From the NCBI RefSeq assembly GCF_027257875.1, contig NZ_JAPVQY010000009.1, positions 133,016 to 197,015 of the forward strand: a DNA stretch of 64,000 nt. Direction: 5' to 3'. This stretch comes from Burkholderia sp. IMCC1007. Lineage in GTDB: Bacteria > Pseudomonadota > Gammaproteobacteria > Burkholderiales > Burkholderiaceae. The notes under the pieces are model-generated. The model was not told the DNA's origin. It saw nothing but the letters and a program-made list of their open reading frames with translations, and searched no databases. This document shows, in pieces, positions 19,346 through 27,838 of the stretch (within the stretch, counting starts at the first letter, position 1; each line of letters begins with the position of its first letter). A program made the position numbers and the translations under genes.

Positions 19346-20656
19346 TCAATGATGATGCTGCACGCGCGACACGACTGCGTCGCGCGCACCCTTGCGGCTC
19401 AGCAGCAGCGTGACGAGCGCCGACACCGCGAGCGTGCCGGCCACCACGTACAGCCCGGCCGCATAGCCGCCCGTCACGTGCTTGAGCCAGCCGATCGCGA
19501 ATGGCCCGACGAACCCGCCGAGGTTGCCGATCGAGTTGATCATCGCGATCCCCGCGGCCGCACCGGCGCCCGACAGGAACGCGCTCGGCATCGCCCACAG
19601 CGGCGCCTTCGCGGCGCTGATCCCGACGTTGACGACCACCAGCGCGAGCACGGTCACGAGCGCCGTACTCGCCTGCCCCGCGAACACGAAGCCGGCGCAG
19701 GCCAGCACGCACGGAATCACCACATGCCACGTGCGCTCGCCGCTGCGGTCCGAATGGCGCGCCCACCCGATCATCGCGACGACGGCGGCAATGCTCGGGA
19801 TGCCGGTCAGCAGGCCCGTCTGCAATGCGGTGAAGCCGAACTGCTTGACCATCAGCGGCGCCCACAGGCCGAGCGTATAGAGCCCCGCCGACGTGCCGAA
19901 GTAGATCAGCGCGAGCGCCAGCACACGCGGGTCGCGCAGCGCCTGCCACGCGCCGGCCGTATGCCCGGCGTGCGTGTGCCGCACGTCGGCTTCCGACTTC
20001 AGCTTCGCGATCAGCCAGTCGCGCTCGTCCGCCTTCAGCCACGCGGCCTTCGACGGCGCATCGGTCAGGCACTTCAGCACCACGAAGCCGAGCACGACGG
20101 CCGGCAGCGCCTCGACGACGTACAGCATCTGCCAGTCCGCGAGCCCGAACATCGGCGGCATCTGCATGATCGCGCCCGACAGCGGCGAGCCGATCGCGGT
20201 CGAGATCGGCGCGGCCGCCATGAACCATGCGGCGGCCACCGCGCGTTGCTTCGCAGGGAACCACAGGCTCAGGTACAGGATGATGCCGGGGAAGAAGCCG
20301 GCTTCCGCGATGCCGAGCAGGAAGCGCAACGCGTAGAAGCTCGTCGGCCCGGTCACGAATGCGGAGACCGCCGACACGATGCCCCACGTGATCATCACGC
20401 GCGCGATCCAGATGCGGGCGCCGACGCGGTGGAGAATCAGGTTGGATGGCACTTCGAACAGAAAGTAGCCGATGAAGAACAGGCCGCCGCCCAGTCCGAA
20501 CGCGGTCGGCGACAGGCCGATCGCCTTGTTCATCGTCATCGCCGCGAAGCCGACGTTGACGCGGTCGAGAAAGCTGACGAAGTAAAGCAGCATCACGAAC
20601 GGAATGATGCGCCACATCAGTTTCCGCGCGACGCGGGTTTCCAGATCCGCTTGCAT
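19346..20656 (-). CDS. MFS permease, tartrate/dicarboxylate type (ACS family)
   Basis: A 436-residue major facilitator with 12 helices. The phrase FLDRVNVGFAAMTMNKAIGLS and GYFLFEVPSNLILHRVGARIWIARV (key part FEVPSNLIL) is the hallmark of the anion:cation symporter family that includes TtuB tartrate transporters. AAGGAGGAG lies just before the ATG. It is 188 bp downstream of the dehydrogenase on the same strand, so the pair probably imports and oxidises the same hydroxy-diacid. Confidence 0.88.
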   Translation of the reverse strand: MQADLETRVARKLMWRIIPFVMLLYFVSFLDRVNVGFAAMTMNKAIGLSPTAFGLGGGLFFIGYFLFEVPSNLILHRVGARIWIARVMITWGIVSAVSAFVTGPTSFYALRFLLGIAEAGFFPGIILYLSLWFPAKQRAVAAAWFMAAAPISTAIGSPLSGAIMQMPPMFGLADWQMLYVVEALPAVVLGFVVLKCLTDAPSKAAWLKADERDWLIAKLKSEADVRHTHAGHTAGAWQALRDPRVLALALIYFGTSAGLYTLGLWAPLMVKQFGFTALQTGLLTGIPSIAAVVAMIGWARHSDRSGERTWHVVIPCVLACAGFVFAGQASTALVTVLALVVVNVGISAAKAPLWAMPSAFLSGAGAAAGIAMINSIGNLGGFVGPFAIGWLKHVTGGYAAGLYVVAGTLAVSALVTLLLSRKGARDAVVSRVQHHH

Positions 20657-20844
20657 GTGTCTCCTCCTTCGAGGTCGAGCCGAGCTCCCTGCTTGCAGGT
20701 GCCCGGCGGGTGCTCAACGAGCGCTGACCGGCGCAGCGCCGAAGCGCGCGCACCGGCGCCCGGCTCGCGTCGAATGTGCGAGTCGCGGGCAATCAATTTC
20801 CGGTGGAGGCGAGCGGACGGCGATCGTCGCGCGCCTCGTTGCCG

Positions 20845-21927
20845 TCAGGCAGCGACCGCCGCGGTCGCGACGCGCTCGCAGACGGCCGCCGTCACCTGCG
20901 CGGTCGTGGCGCTGCCGCCGAGATCGCGGGTATGCAGCGACGGGTCGGCCGTGACGGCCTCGATCGCCTGCATTACGCGCGCGGCCGCCTCCGTCTCGCC
21001 GAGATGCTCGAGCAGCATCACGACCGACCAGAACGTGCCGACCGGATTCGCGAGCCCCTTGCCCATGATGTCGAACGCGGAACCGTGGATCGGCTCGAAC
21101 ATCGACGGATAGCGGCGCTCCGGATCGATGTTGCCGGTCGGCGCGATGCCGAGGCTGCCGGCGAGCGCGGCGGCGAGGTCGCTGAGGATGTCCGCGTGCA
21201 GGTTCGTCGCGACGATCGTGTCGAGCGACGCCGGGCGGTTCACCATGCGCGCGGTCGCCGCATCGACGAGTTCCTTGTCCCACGTGACGTCGGGGAATTC
21301 CTGCGCGACCTGCTTCGCGATCTCGTCCCACATCACCATCGCGTGACGCTGCGCGTTGCTCTTCGTGATGACGGTCAGCAGCTTGCGCGGCCGCGATTGC
21401 GCGAGGCGGAACGCGAAGCGCATGATGCGTTCGACGCCGGCGCGCGTGAGGATCGACACGTCGGTCGCGGCCTCGATCGGATGACCCTGGTGCACGCGGC
21501 CGCCGACGCCCGCGTATTCGCCTTCCGAGTTCTCGCGCACGATCACCCAGTTCAGGTCGTCCGGGCCGCAGCGCTTCAGCGGCGCATCGATGCCGGGCAG
21601 GATGCGCGTCGGGCGCACGTTCGCGTACTGGTCGAAGCCCTGGCAGATCTTCAGGCGCAGGCCCCACAGCGTCACGTGGTCGGGCACGTCCGGGTCGCCG
21701 GCCGAGCCGAACAGGATCGCGTCCTTGCCGCGCAGCGCGTCCAGGCCGTCGGCCGGCATCATCGCGCCGTGCTCGCGGTAGTAGTCGGCGCCCCAGTCGA
21801 AATCCTCGAACTCGAACGCAAACCGGTCGCTGCCGCGAGCCAGCGCTTCCAGAACCTGCTTGCCGGCAGGCACCACTTCCTTGCCGATCCCGTCGCCGGG
21901 AATGGTCGCGATACGGTAGGTCTTCAT
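20845..21927 (-). CDS. ttuC: Tartrate dehydrogenase / D-malate dehydrogenase family
   Basis: A 360-residue NAD-dependent beta-decarboxylating dehydrogenase of the isocitrate/isopropylmalate superfamily. IATIPGDGIGKEVVPAG begins the fold. VRENSEGEYAGVGGR, the metal-binding aspartates of DIMGKGLANP-adjacent loops and GSAFDIMGKG are seen; the block matches TtuC/YeaU (DmlA) rather than LeuB. It oxidises tartrate or D-malate, probably with decarboxylation, in the cytosol. The start at MKTYRIATIPG has GAGGA upstream. The upstream ATG at 21963 was rejected. Confidence 0.88.
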   Translation of the reverse strand: MKTYRIATIPGDGIGKEVVPAGKQVLEALARGSDRFAFEFEDFDWGADYYREHGAMMPADGLDALRGKDAILFGSAGDPDVPDHVTLWGLRLKICQGFDQYANVRPTRILPGIDAPLKRCGPDDLNWVIVRENSEGEYAGVGGRVHQGHPIEAATDVSILTRAGVERIMRFAFRLAQSRPRKLLTVITKSNAQRHAMVMWDEIAKQVAQEFPDVTWDKELVDAATARMVNRPASLDTIVATNLHADILSDLAAALAGSLGIAPTGNIDPERRYPSMFEPIHGSAFDIMGKGLANPVGTFWSVVMLLEHLGETEAAARVMQAIEAVTADPSLHTRDLGGSATTAQVTAAVCERVATAAVAA

Positions 21928-22035
21928 GCTGACATCCTCGATTGATCGTGAGCGTGAATGCACTTTACCTAACCTGCAGTACCGGAACCGGCGCTAGAAT
22001 CAAAGCATCTTTAACTTCGGTTCATTAATCCAGAC

Positions 22036-22944
22036 ATGGCGGATACCGTGCAGCCGGCCGATCTCGGCTTCTTCTCGACGCTGGCCGCGTCGGGCAGCCT
22101 GAGCGCGGCCGCGCGCGAGCTCGGGCTGACCGCGGCGGCGGTCAGCAAGCGGCTCACGCAGATGGAACGGCGTGCGGGCGTGACGCTCGTCAACCGCACG
22201 ACGCGACGCATGATGCTGACGCCCGAAGGCGACGTGTATCTCGACTACGCGCGCCGGATCCTCGATCAGATGGACGAGCTGGGCGAACTGCTCGGCAGCG
22301 CGAAACAGCGGCCGAAGGGGCTGCTGCGCGTGAACGCGACGCTCGGCTTCGGGCGTGGCCACGTCGGGCCGGCGATCTCGCGCTTCGTCGCGCGCTATCC
22401 GGAGGTGTCGGTGCAGCTGCAGCTGTCGGTGATGCCGCCGCCGCTGACCGACGACGCGTTCGACGTCTGTATCCGCTTCGGCGAGCCGCCCGACACGCGG
22501 GTGGTCGCGCGGCGCCTCGCGCCGAACCGCCGGCTGCTGTGCGCGGCGCCCGCGTATCTCGCGCGGCACGGGACGCCCGGCACGCCGCACGAGCTGACGC
22601 GGCACAACTGCATCGGCATCCGGCAGGGCGACGAGGGTTACGGGATCTGGCGGCTGACGAGCGGGCGCGGTGCGGCGCGCCACACCGAAGCGGTGCGAAT
22701 CAACGGCAACCTGACGACGAACGACGGCGAGATCGCAGTGAAGTGGGCGCTCGACGGGCATGGGATCCTGATGCGCGCCGAGTGGGATATCCGCGACTAT
22801 CTGGCCGACGGGCGGCTCGTCGTCGTGTTGCCCGACTACGAGACGCCGAGCGCGGACATCTATGCGGTGTATGCGCAACGGCATCAGATGTCGACGCGGA
22901 TACGGGCGTTCGTGGAGTTTCTGGCGGGGGAATTGGGCGGGTGA
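22036..22944 (+). CDS. LysR-family regulator of the tartrate/malate module
   Basis: A 302-residue LysR regulator divergent from the dehydrogenase with 108 bp between starts, the usual LysR target layout. The HTH is LSAAARELGLTAAAVSKRLTQME; the NRTTRRMMLTPEGD wing and effector-domain GFGRGHVGPAISRF place it with TtuA/DmlR-like proteins. It probably activates the dehydrogenase-permease pair in response to the hydroxy-diacid and represses itself. The promoter region is AT-rich near 21995-22030 (TAGAAT-like -10). Confidence 0.87.
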   Translation: MADTVQPADLGFFSTLAASGSLSAAARELGLTAAAVSKRLTQMERRAGVTLVNRTTRRMMLTPEGDVYLDYARRILDQMDELGELLGSAKQRPKGLLRVNATLGFGRGHVGPAISRFVARYPEVSVQLQLSVMPPPLTDDAFDVCIRFGEPPDTRVVARRLAPNRRLLCAAPAYLARHGTPGTPHELTRHNCIGIRQGDEGYGIWRLTSGRGAARHTEAVRINGNLTTNDGEIAVKWALDGHGILMRAEWDIRDYLADGRLVVVLPDYETPSADIYAVYAQRHQMSTRIRAFVEFLAGELGG

Positions 22945-23112
22945 CGGGGGCGCCCTGCTGGACGAAGTCGGACCGTAGGCCCTGCGCAAACCGCGTTCGG
23001 CGCTGACTCGACATGCCAGCGCAATGCCAATATTTCCACTATTTTCCTGCAATTTCGCCAGAATATTTACACAATCGGCCACCGAACCAGCATCGCACCA
23101 TGCCGCCTGCAG

Positions 23113-23134
23113 GCCAAAGTGCTATTATTTTGGC
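23113..23134. promoter_or_regulatory. Inverted repeat upstream of hipBA, candidate operator
   Basis: GCCAAA-N10-TTTGGC at 23113-23134, in an AT-rich stretch 39 bp before the hipB start. HipB-type antitoxins autoregulate through such palindromes. Only one copy is seen; most hip operators have more. Confidence 0.5.
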
Positions 23135-23172
23135 GTTATCCTGCAAAAATCGATGAAATATTAGCTCCGATC

Positions 23173-23685
23173 ATGGCCAAGAAGACCGCCCCGCTCTTGC
23201 CGGCATCCAATCGGCTACTCGTCGACTTCGGCGAGCGGCTGAAGCTGGCGCGCCTGCGCCGAAAGCTGACGGCGAAACAGGTCGCCGAACGCGCCGGCAT
23301 GTCGCCGATGACGCTTCGCTCCCTCGAAGCGGGCGGTTCCGGCGTAACGATCGGGGCCTATCTTTCCGTCATGCAGACGCTCGGGCTGCAGGACGATCTG
23401 GAAAAGCTGGCCGCCACGGACTCGCTCGGCCGCCAGCTTCAGGACGCCCGCCTCGCCACACCGCGGCGCCGGAAGGAAACAGCATCGCCTCCCGCGGCAG
23501 CGGCGCGCGCATCGGCCAACAGGCGCGCTCGCGCGCGGGTCGCCCCCGCGCCCCAGACCGGGGAAACAGCCGCGACGGCAGCCGGTCGCGCCCTGCCAGA
23601 CGACAATCGCGGTACGACCGCCGCGGATCTGGCCGCATTGCTGAAACCGGTGGGCAGGCGGCACGGGGGCCCAGCCAAGAAATGA
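23173..23685 (+). CDS. hipB: HipB-like XRE antitoxin with long basic tail
   Basis: A 170-residue protein. Residues 17-75 are an XRE/Cro HTH ([21 protein letters not shown], then [13 protein letters not shown]). Residues 85-170 are low-complexity, rich in Ala, Pro and Arg ([17 protein letters not shown]), likely disordered; E. coli HipB is only 88 residues. The stop overlaps the hipA start in ATGA (23682-23685), giving coupled translation. It should bind HipA and repress the operon. Confidence 0.85.
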   Translation: MAKKTAPLLPASNRLLVDFGERLKLARLRRKLTAKQVAERAGMSPMTLRSLEAGGSGVTIGAYLSVMQTLGLQDDLEKLAATDSLGRQLQDARLATPRRRKETASPPAAAARASANRRARARVAPAPQTGETAATAAGRALPDDNRGTTAADLAALLKPVGRRHGGPAKK

Positions 23686-24953
23686 CGACCATCTCCGTCT
23701 ATGCGGACTGGAACAGCCTGCCCGCTCCCCGAAAGCTCGGTGTTCTGCACGCGCGGCAGACGCGCGCCACCGAACGGTTCGAATACCAGTACGACGCGGT
23801 TGCGCTGGCTGCGCCCGAGTTCGCCGGTGTGCAGCTCGACCCCGGCATCGGCCTCTTCGAAGGACCGCAATATCCGGTTCCGCCGCGCAACACGTTCGGC
23901 GCGTTCGCCGATTCGAGCCCCGACCGGTGGGGCCGCATGCTGATGGATCGCCGGCTGGAGCGCGACATTCGCGCCGGACTGCGACCGAAGGGCACGCGAC
24001 TGCATGAGTCCGACTACCTGCTCGGCGTTCATGATCTCTATCGAGTCGGCGCATTGCGCTACAAGCTCGACGACACCGGAGAATTTCTCGACGACCGCAT
24101 CGATCTCGCCGCGCCACCGTTTGCGGAGATTCGTGAACTCGAGCAAGCCAGTCGAGCTCTGGAGGAAGACGTCGACAACATCGCGCCGGACGGTCGCGAT
24201 TGGCTGTCGATGCTCATCGCGCCCGGCGGCTCGCTCGGCGGCGCAAGACCGAAAGCCAGCGTGGCCGACGATCGCGGGCATCTGTACATCGCAAAGTTCC
24301 CGAGCGCGCGAGACGACTACGACGTAGGTGGCTGGGAAATGGTTGTCAATGCACTGGCGCTCGGCTGCGGCTTGAACGTCGCCCATGCAGAAGCGCGGAA
24401 ATTCGCCAGTGACCATCACTGCTTCCTTGTCCGGCGCTTCGATCGGACTGCCGATGGCCGCAGGCTGCATTTTGCGTCGGCCATGACGATGACCGGACAT
24501 GTCGACGGCGACGATGCATCCACCGGCGCCAGCTATCTGGAACTGGCGGAGGTGCTCATCCGACACGGCGCGCGAGCGAATGCAGACCTGCGCGAACTAT
24601 GGGCGCGCATCGTATTCAACCTTCTCGTCTCGAATACCGACGACCATCTTCGCAATCACGGATTCATTCTCGAGCCGGATGCGGGCTGGAGACTCTCCGC
24701 CGCGTACGACATGAACCCCGTCGCCGTGGCCGATTGTCTCAAGCTCAACATCACGGAAGCCGACAACGCGCTGGACCTCGAACTCGCCCGCGAGGTATGT
24801 GAATATTTTCGGCTGAGCCTGAAAGACGCCGACGAGATCATCGACGACTTCCGCGGCGTCGTCGCCCAATGGCGCACGCTCGCGGCACGACTCGCGCTTT
24901 CCGCCCGCGAACAGGAGCGCATGGCCGACGCGTTTCGCCTGGCCGGCGCCTGA
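23682..24953 (+). CDS. hipA: HipA-family serine/threonine kinase toxin
   Basis: A 423-residue HipA-type protein. The catalytic loop [12 protein letters not shown] (Asp320, Asn325) and the DFG-equivalent AYDMNP (Asp343) are intact. The P-loop/autophosphorylation segment [11 protein letters not shown] (residues 182-192, Ser184) replaces E. coli's SVAGAQEK. The N-terminal HipA_N domain occupies about 1-115. HipA kinases phosphorylate glutamyl-tRNA synthetase or other translation targets and induce persistence; the target here is unknown. All key residues are present, so I expect an active toxin. Confidence 0.88.
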   Translation: MTTISVYADWNSLPAPRKLGVLHARQTRATERFEYQYDAVALAAPEFAGVQLDPGIGLFEGPQYPVPPRNTFGAFADSSPDRWGRMLMDRRLERDIRAGLRPKGTRLHESDYLLGVHDLYRVGALRYKLDDTGEFLDDRIDLAAPPFAEIRELEQASRALEEDVDNIAPDGRDWLSMLIAPGGSLGGARPKASVADDRGHLYIAKFPSARDDYDVGGWEMVVNALALGCGLNVAHAEARKFASDHHCFLVRRFDRTADGRRLHFASAMTMTGHVDGDDASTGASYLELAEVLIRHGARANADLRELWARIVFNLLVSNTDDHLRNHGFILEPDAGWRLSAAYDMNPVAVADCLKLNITEADNALDLELAREVCEYFRLSLKDADEIIDDFRGVVAQWRTLAARLALSAREQERMADAFRLAGA

Positions 24954-25095
24954 GCACGTCATTCGACCATGCTCGTCGTCGACGCTGACCACGCCGTCGA
25001 GCCGATTTTGCGCACCGCGACGTCCATCGCGAAATCGAGGAACCGAATACAATGCGTCGATTCCCCGCCGCTGCGCCAACCTTGCCGGAGCCGCC

Positions 25096-25722
25096 ATGTT
25101 CGACCTGACCACGCTGACCACCTTCACGGCCGTCGTCCTGGGCCTGTTCCTGATCCCCGGCCCCGCCGTGCTGCTCGTGCTGAGCCGCACCGTGCAGGGC
25201 GGGCGCAAGACCGGCATCCTGACCGGGCTCGGCGTCGCGAGCGGCGATTTCGTGCATGCGCTGTTCGCGGCCGTCGGCTTGTCCGCGCTGCTGATGACGT
25301 CGGCGCTCGCGTTCAACGTCGTGAAGCTGGTGGGTGCCGCGTACCTGATCTACCTCGGCGTGCGCGCGCTGCTCGACAGGCCGTCCGATCCGTCGCTGCC
25401 GAAGGTGTCGCCCGTCACGCCGCTGAAGGCGTACCTGCAGGCGATTCCCGCCGAAGTGCTGAATCCGAAGACCGCGCTGTTCTTCCTCGCGTTCATGCCG
25501 CAGTTCGTGCATCCGGAACGCGGCTCGACGTTCGTGCAGTTCGCGGTGCTCGGGCTGATCTTCGTCGCGCTCAGCTCGCTCTACACGACGCTGATCGCAT
25601 GCTCGATCCGCCCGCTGGGCCGCCTCGTGAAGCGGCTCGCATGGCTCACGCGCTGCCAGGGGAAGATCATCGGGTCGATCTTCATCGCGCTCGGGCTGCG
25701 GGTGGCGGTGCAGCAGCGCTGA
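25096..25722 (+). CDS. LysE/RhtB-family amino-acid exporter
   Basis: A 208-residue exporter with about six helices. The N-terminal GLFLIPGPAVLLVLSRTVQGG with the IPGPAVLLV signature, GVASGDFVHALFA and PKTALFFLAFMPQF are diagnostic of RhtB-type LysE transporters, which export neutral or basic amino acids or homoserine lactones. CGGAG precedes the ATG. Substrate unknown. Convergent with rtcR. Confidence 0.9.
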   Translation: MFDLTTLTTFTAVVLGLFLIPGPAVLLVLSRTVQGGRKTGILTGLGVASGDFVHALFAAVGLSALLMTSALAFNVVKLVGAAYLIYLGVRALLDRPSDPSLPKVSPVTPLKAYLQAIPAEVLNPKTALFFLAFMPQFVHPERGSTFVQFAVLGLIFVALSSLYTTLIACSIRPLGRLVKRLAWLTRCQGKIIGSIFIALGLRVAVQQR

Positions 25723-25811
25723 ATGGGCACGGCCGCATGACGCGCGCCGACGTTGGGGGCCCGCGTCGAAGCGACTGACGCCGGCCGGCACGGGCGCGGT
25801 GCCGTCGGACG

Positions 25812-27431
25812 TCAACGCGCGACGTCGAGCGCCAGCCGCACCGCCTCCCAATCGAGCCCGAATCGCGCGAGGTACTTGCGCAACCGGTCCGCGTCGTTCG
25901 GCTGCTTCTTGTTCTGCCGCGACACCGCGAACAGCGTGCGCCCGGCTTCCGACAAACTCGCCGATACGCGGCACACGTCCAGCACGCGTTCGAGCTGCGC
26001 GCGGTCGAACAGGTCGAGTTCCGCCGCCCGCGCACCGAATACCGCGTCGACGTGCGCGTCCGGCGCCCGGCCGCTGCCCGGCGACGACCACGTGCGCGTC
26101 AAGCGCTCGACCTCCTGTTCGGCGATGCCCTCGGTAATCCGCCCGGCATCGGCCAGCGTCGCCATCCGCGTGATCGATGCGGACAGCTCGCGGAAGTTGC
26201 CGGCCCACGTCGCGCGCGGCGATGCGGCGAACGCGAGATAGCGCCGCTTCGCTTCCACGTTGAACCGCACCTGTTCGCCCTGCTCGCGGCCGAAACGATC
26301 GAGTTCGAATTCGAGGTTCGGCTCGATGTCCTCGCGGCGTTCCGCGAGCCCCGGCAATTCGTAAGTCCACAGGTTGATCCGCGCATACAGATCCTCGCGG
26401 AACGTGCCGGCCGCCACCATCTGCCGCAGGTCGCGGTGGGTGCCGGCGATCAGCTCGAAATCGCTGGTCGCCTCGACGTCCGCGCCGACCGGCAGGAAGC
26501 GCTTCTCCTCGATCGCCTTCAGCAGCATCGCCTGCTCGTCGAGCCCGAGTTCGCCGATCTCGTCGAGAAACAGCAGGCCGCCGTCCGCCGCGCGCAGCAG
26601 GCCCGCGCGGGCGGACTGCGCGCCGGTGAACGCGCCCTTCACGTGCCCGAACAGCGTGGACATCGCGGCGTCGCCGCGCAGCGTCGCGCAGTTGATCTCG
26701 ATGAACGGGCCCGCGAGCCGATGGCGGCCGCGCTTCAGTTCGTACACGCGCTTCGCGAGAAACGACTTGCCGGCGCCCGTCGGGCCGACCAGCAGCATCG
26801 GCGCGCGCGAACGCACGGCCACGCGCTCCAGCTGCTCGATCAGCGCGTTGAAGCGCGCGTTGCGCGTCGCGATGCCGGCCTTCAGGAACGACACCGTCTC
26901 GTCGCGCTCGTGCGTGAAGCGCTGCGCGATGCGGTTGTAGCGCGACAGGTCGAGATCGATCACCGACACCGTGCCCGGCCCGCTCGGCCCTTCGTCGGTC
27001 TGCTGCGGCGGCCCGGTTTGCACGAGGCGCGCGGGCAGGTAGCGCGCTTCCGCGAGCAGGAACCAGCAGATCTGCGCGACGTGCGTGCCGGTCGTGATGT
27101 GAACCAGATAGTCCTCGCGGTCGAGATCGAACGGATAGGCGCGCGCGTAGTCGTGCAGCGTCGCGTAGACCTCCTCGAAATCCCACGGGTCGCGGATCGT
27201 GATCGGCGTGAGGCGCACGTCGGTATGCGGCGACAGTTCCGCGAGATCGTCGCGCACCTGCAGCGCGAGGCGCGTGTAGCCCGGCGGATGCAGCAATTCG
27301 AGGCGATCGATCGCGAGATCCGGTTGCGCGCACAGCGACACGGTCGGGCGCCACTTGCGGAAACGGCGCGGCGCGCGGCCGCCCTGGTCGAGCACGGTGC
27401 CCAGAAAGCCGATGGCGACGGTTTTGCGCAT
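25812..27431 (-). CDS. rtcR: RtcR, sigma54-dependent activator of RNA-repair genes
   Basis: A 539-residue bacterial enhancer-binding protein. Residues 1-180 form the RtcR regulatory domain, a CARF-like Rossmann fold (IGFLGTVLDQG at the start, HITTGTHVAQICWFLL near 111-126). The AAA+ domain has Walker A GPTGAGKS (216-223), the sigma54-contacting loop GAFTGA (266-271), Walker B LLFLDEIGE and an arginine-finger region. A C-terminal helical segment would carry the DNA-binding HTH. In E. coli and Salmonella, RtcR responds to damaged tRNA pieces ending in 2',3'-cyclic phosphate. It is divergent from the sigma54 promoter at 27580. Confidence 0.95.
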   Translation of the reverse strand: MRKTVAIGFLGTVLDQGGRAPRRFRKWRPTVSLCAQPDLAIDRLELLHPPGYTRLALQVRDDLAELSPHTDVRLTPITIRDPWDFEEVYATLHDYARAYPFDLDREDYLVHITTGTHVAQICWFLLAEARYLPARLVQTGPPQQTDEGPSGPGTVSVIDLDLSRYNRIAQRFTHERDETVSFLKAGIATRNARFNALIEQLERVAVRSRAPMLLVGPTGAGKSFLAKRVYELKRGRHRLAGPFIEINCATLRGDAAMSTLFGHVKGAFTGAQSARAGLLRAADGGLLFLDEIGELGLDEQAMLLKAIEEKRFLPVGADVEATSDFELIAGTHRDLRQMVAAGTFREDLYARINLWTYELPGLAERREDIEPNLEFELDRFGREQGEQVRFNVEAKRRYLAFAASPRATWAGNFRELSASITRMATLADAGRITEGIAEQEVERLTRTWSSPGSGRAPDAHVDAVFGARAAELDLFDRAQLERVLDVCRVSASLSEAGRTLFAVSRQNKKQPNDADRLRKYLARFGLDWEAVRLALDVAR

Positions 27432-27432
27432 G

Positions 27433-27468
27433 TTTATCTCATGGGATAAAAGCCAATCCGATTTTATC
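27433..27468. promoter_or_regulatory. Candidate RtcR enhancer (TTTATC half-sites)
   Basis: TTTATC-N6-GATAAA (27433-27450) and a further TTTATC at 27463-27468, the two TTTATC elements 30 bp (three helical turns) apart. They lie 140-175 bp upstream of the predicted sigma54 start and touch the rtcR start codon, allowing autoregulation. Assignment to RtcR is inference. Confidence 0.5.
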
Positions 27469-27579
27469 TAAATTCGGCAGTCGAGCGACAACGACCTTCC
27501 CTTCGCTCGCCGCCCCAAAATAAACAATCCTCTTTTGTTTCAACCACTTGTCGACATTTTCAATGGCTGCGCCAGCCGC

Positions 27580-27595
27580 TGGCACGCTCCTCGCT
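27580..27595 (+). promoter_or_regulatory. Sigma54 promoter of the rtc leader-slipin-rtcB unit
   Basis: TGGCACGCTCCTCGCT: TGGCACG at -24 and TCGCT at -12, with canonical GG-N10-GC spacing. Consensus is TGGCACG-N4-TTGCT, so there is one mismatch in the -12 box. Predicted start is near 27606. Confidence 0.85.
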
Positions 27596-27632
27596 AAATA
27601 AGAGGGGCCGGATGTCCCGCTGGCCCGCGAGC

Positions 27633-27651
27633 CAGGGTTCAAAAAGCCCTG
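27633..27651 (+). ncRNA. T-arm-like hairpin at the start of the rtc leader
   Basis: CAGGG (27633-27637) pairs with CCCTG (27647-27651) around TTCAAAAAG. The TTCAA start of the loop recalls a tRNA T-loop but the loop is 9 nt, not 7. No acceptor stem can be drawn around it. Possibly a decayed tRNA-like unit. Confidence 0.4.
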
Positions 27652-27719
27652 CTGGTGCGCCGCCGCCGAACCTCGTTCGTTGCGGCCGCGCATGCCGCCA
27701 TGGACAGACGAAGGCAAAG

Positions 27720-27765
27720 GGGCGCGCGAGGCAGCTTCGTCCGGGTTCGAATCCCGGGGCGCCCA
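27720..27765 (+). ncRNA. Minimal tRNA-like element (acceptor plus T-arm)
   Basis: GGGCGC (27720-27725) pairs with GCGCCC (27759-27764), a 6-bp acceptor. The T-arm is textbook: CCGGG-TTCGAAT-CCCGG (27741-27757). Between them are only 15 nt, able to form CGAGG-CAG-CTTCG (27727-27739), so there is no D-arm/anticodon-arm pair. An alternative is GACGAAG (27707-27713) pairing with CTTCGTC (27735-27741). An unpaired A follows the acceptor. It cannot decode. Confidence 0.68.
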
Positions 27766-27766
27766 C

Positions 27767-27838
27767 TGTTCGGAAGCTCAACAGGTAGAGCAGCCGGCGC
27801 AAGCCGGTGTGTGGCGGGTTCGAATCCCGTCCGAACGT
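27767..27838 (+). ncRNA. tRNA-like RNA lacking an anticodon loop
   Basis: The fold is a near-complete class I cloverleaf. Acceptor TGTTCGG / CCGAACG (27767-27773 / 27831-27837, one T-G wobble). D-stem GCTC / GAGC (27776-27779 / 27788-27791) with loop AACAGGTA that keeps the GG of the D-T contact. Five-nucleotide variable loop GTGTG. T-arm GCGGG-TTCGAAT-CCCGT (27814-27830). In place of the anticodon arm is GCCGGC-GCAA-GCCGGT (27793-27808), a 6-bp stem with a GNRA tetraloop. No anticodon and no encoded CCA. It lies directly after the minimal element, 1 nt apart. Confidence 0.82.

Noticed and set aside
27439..27717. 92-codon open frame on the minus strand over the rtc promoter and leader
   Set aside because: It runs across the sigma54 promoter and tRNA-like folds, has no ribosome site and no recognisable protein character.
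27767..27838. Ordinary tRNA gene
   Set aside because: No anticodon loop: a 6-bp stem with GCAA tetraloop replaces it, and it lies inside an operon leader.
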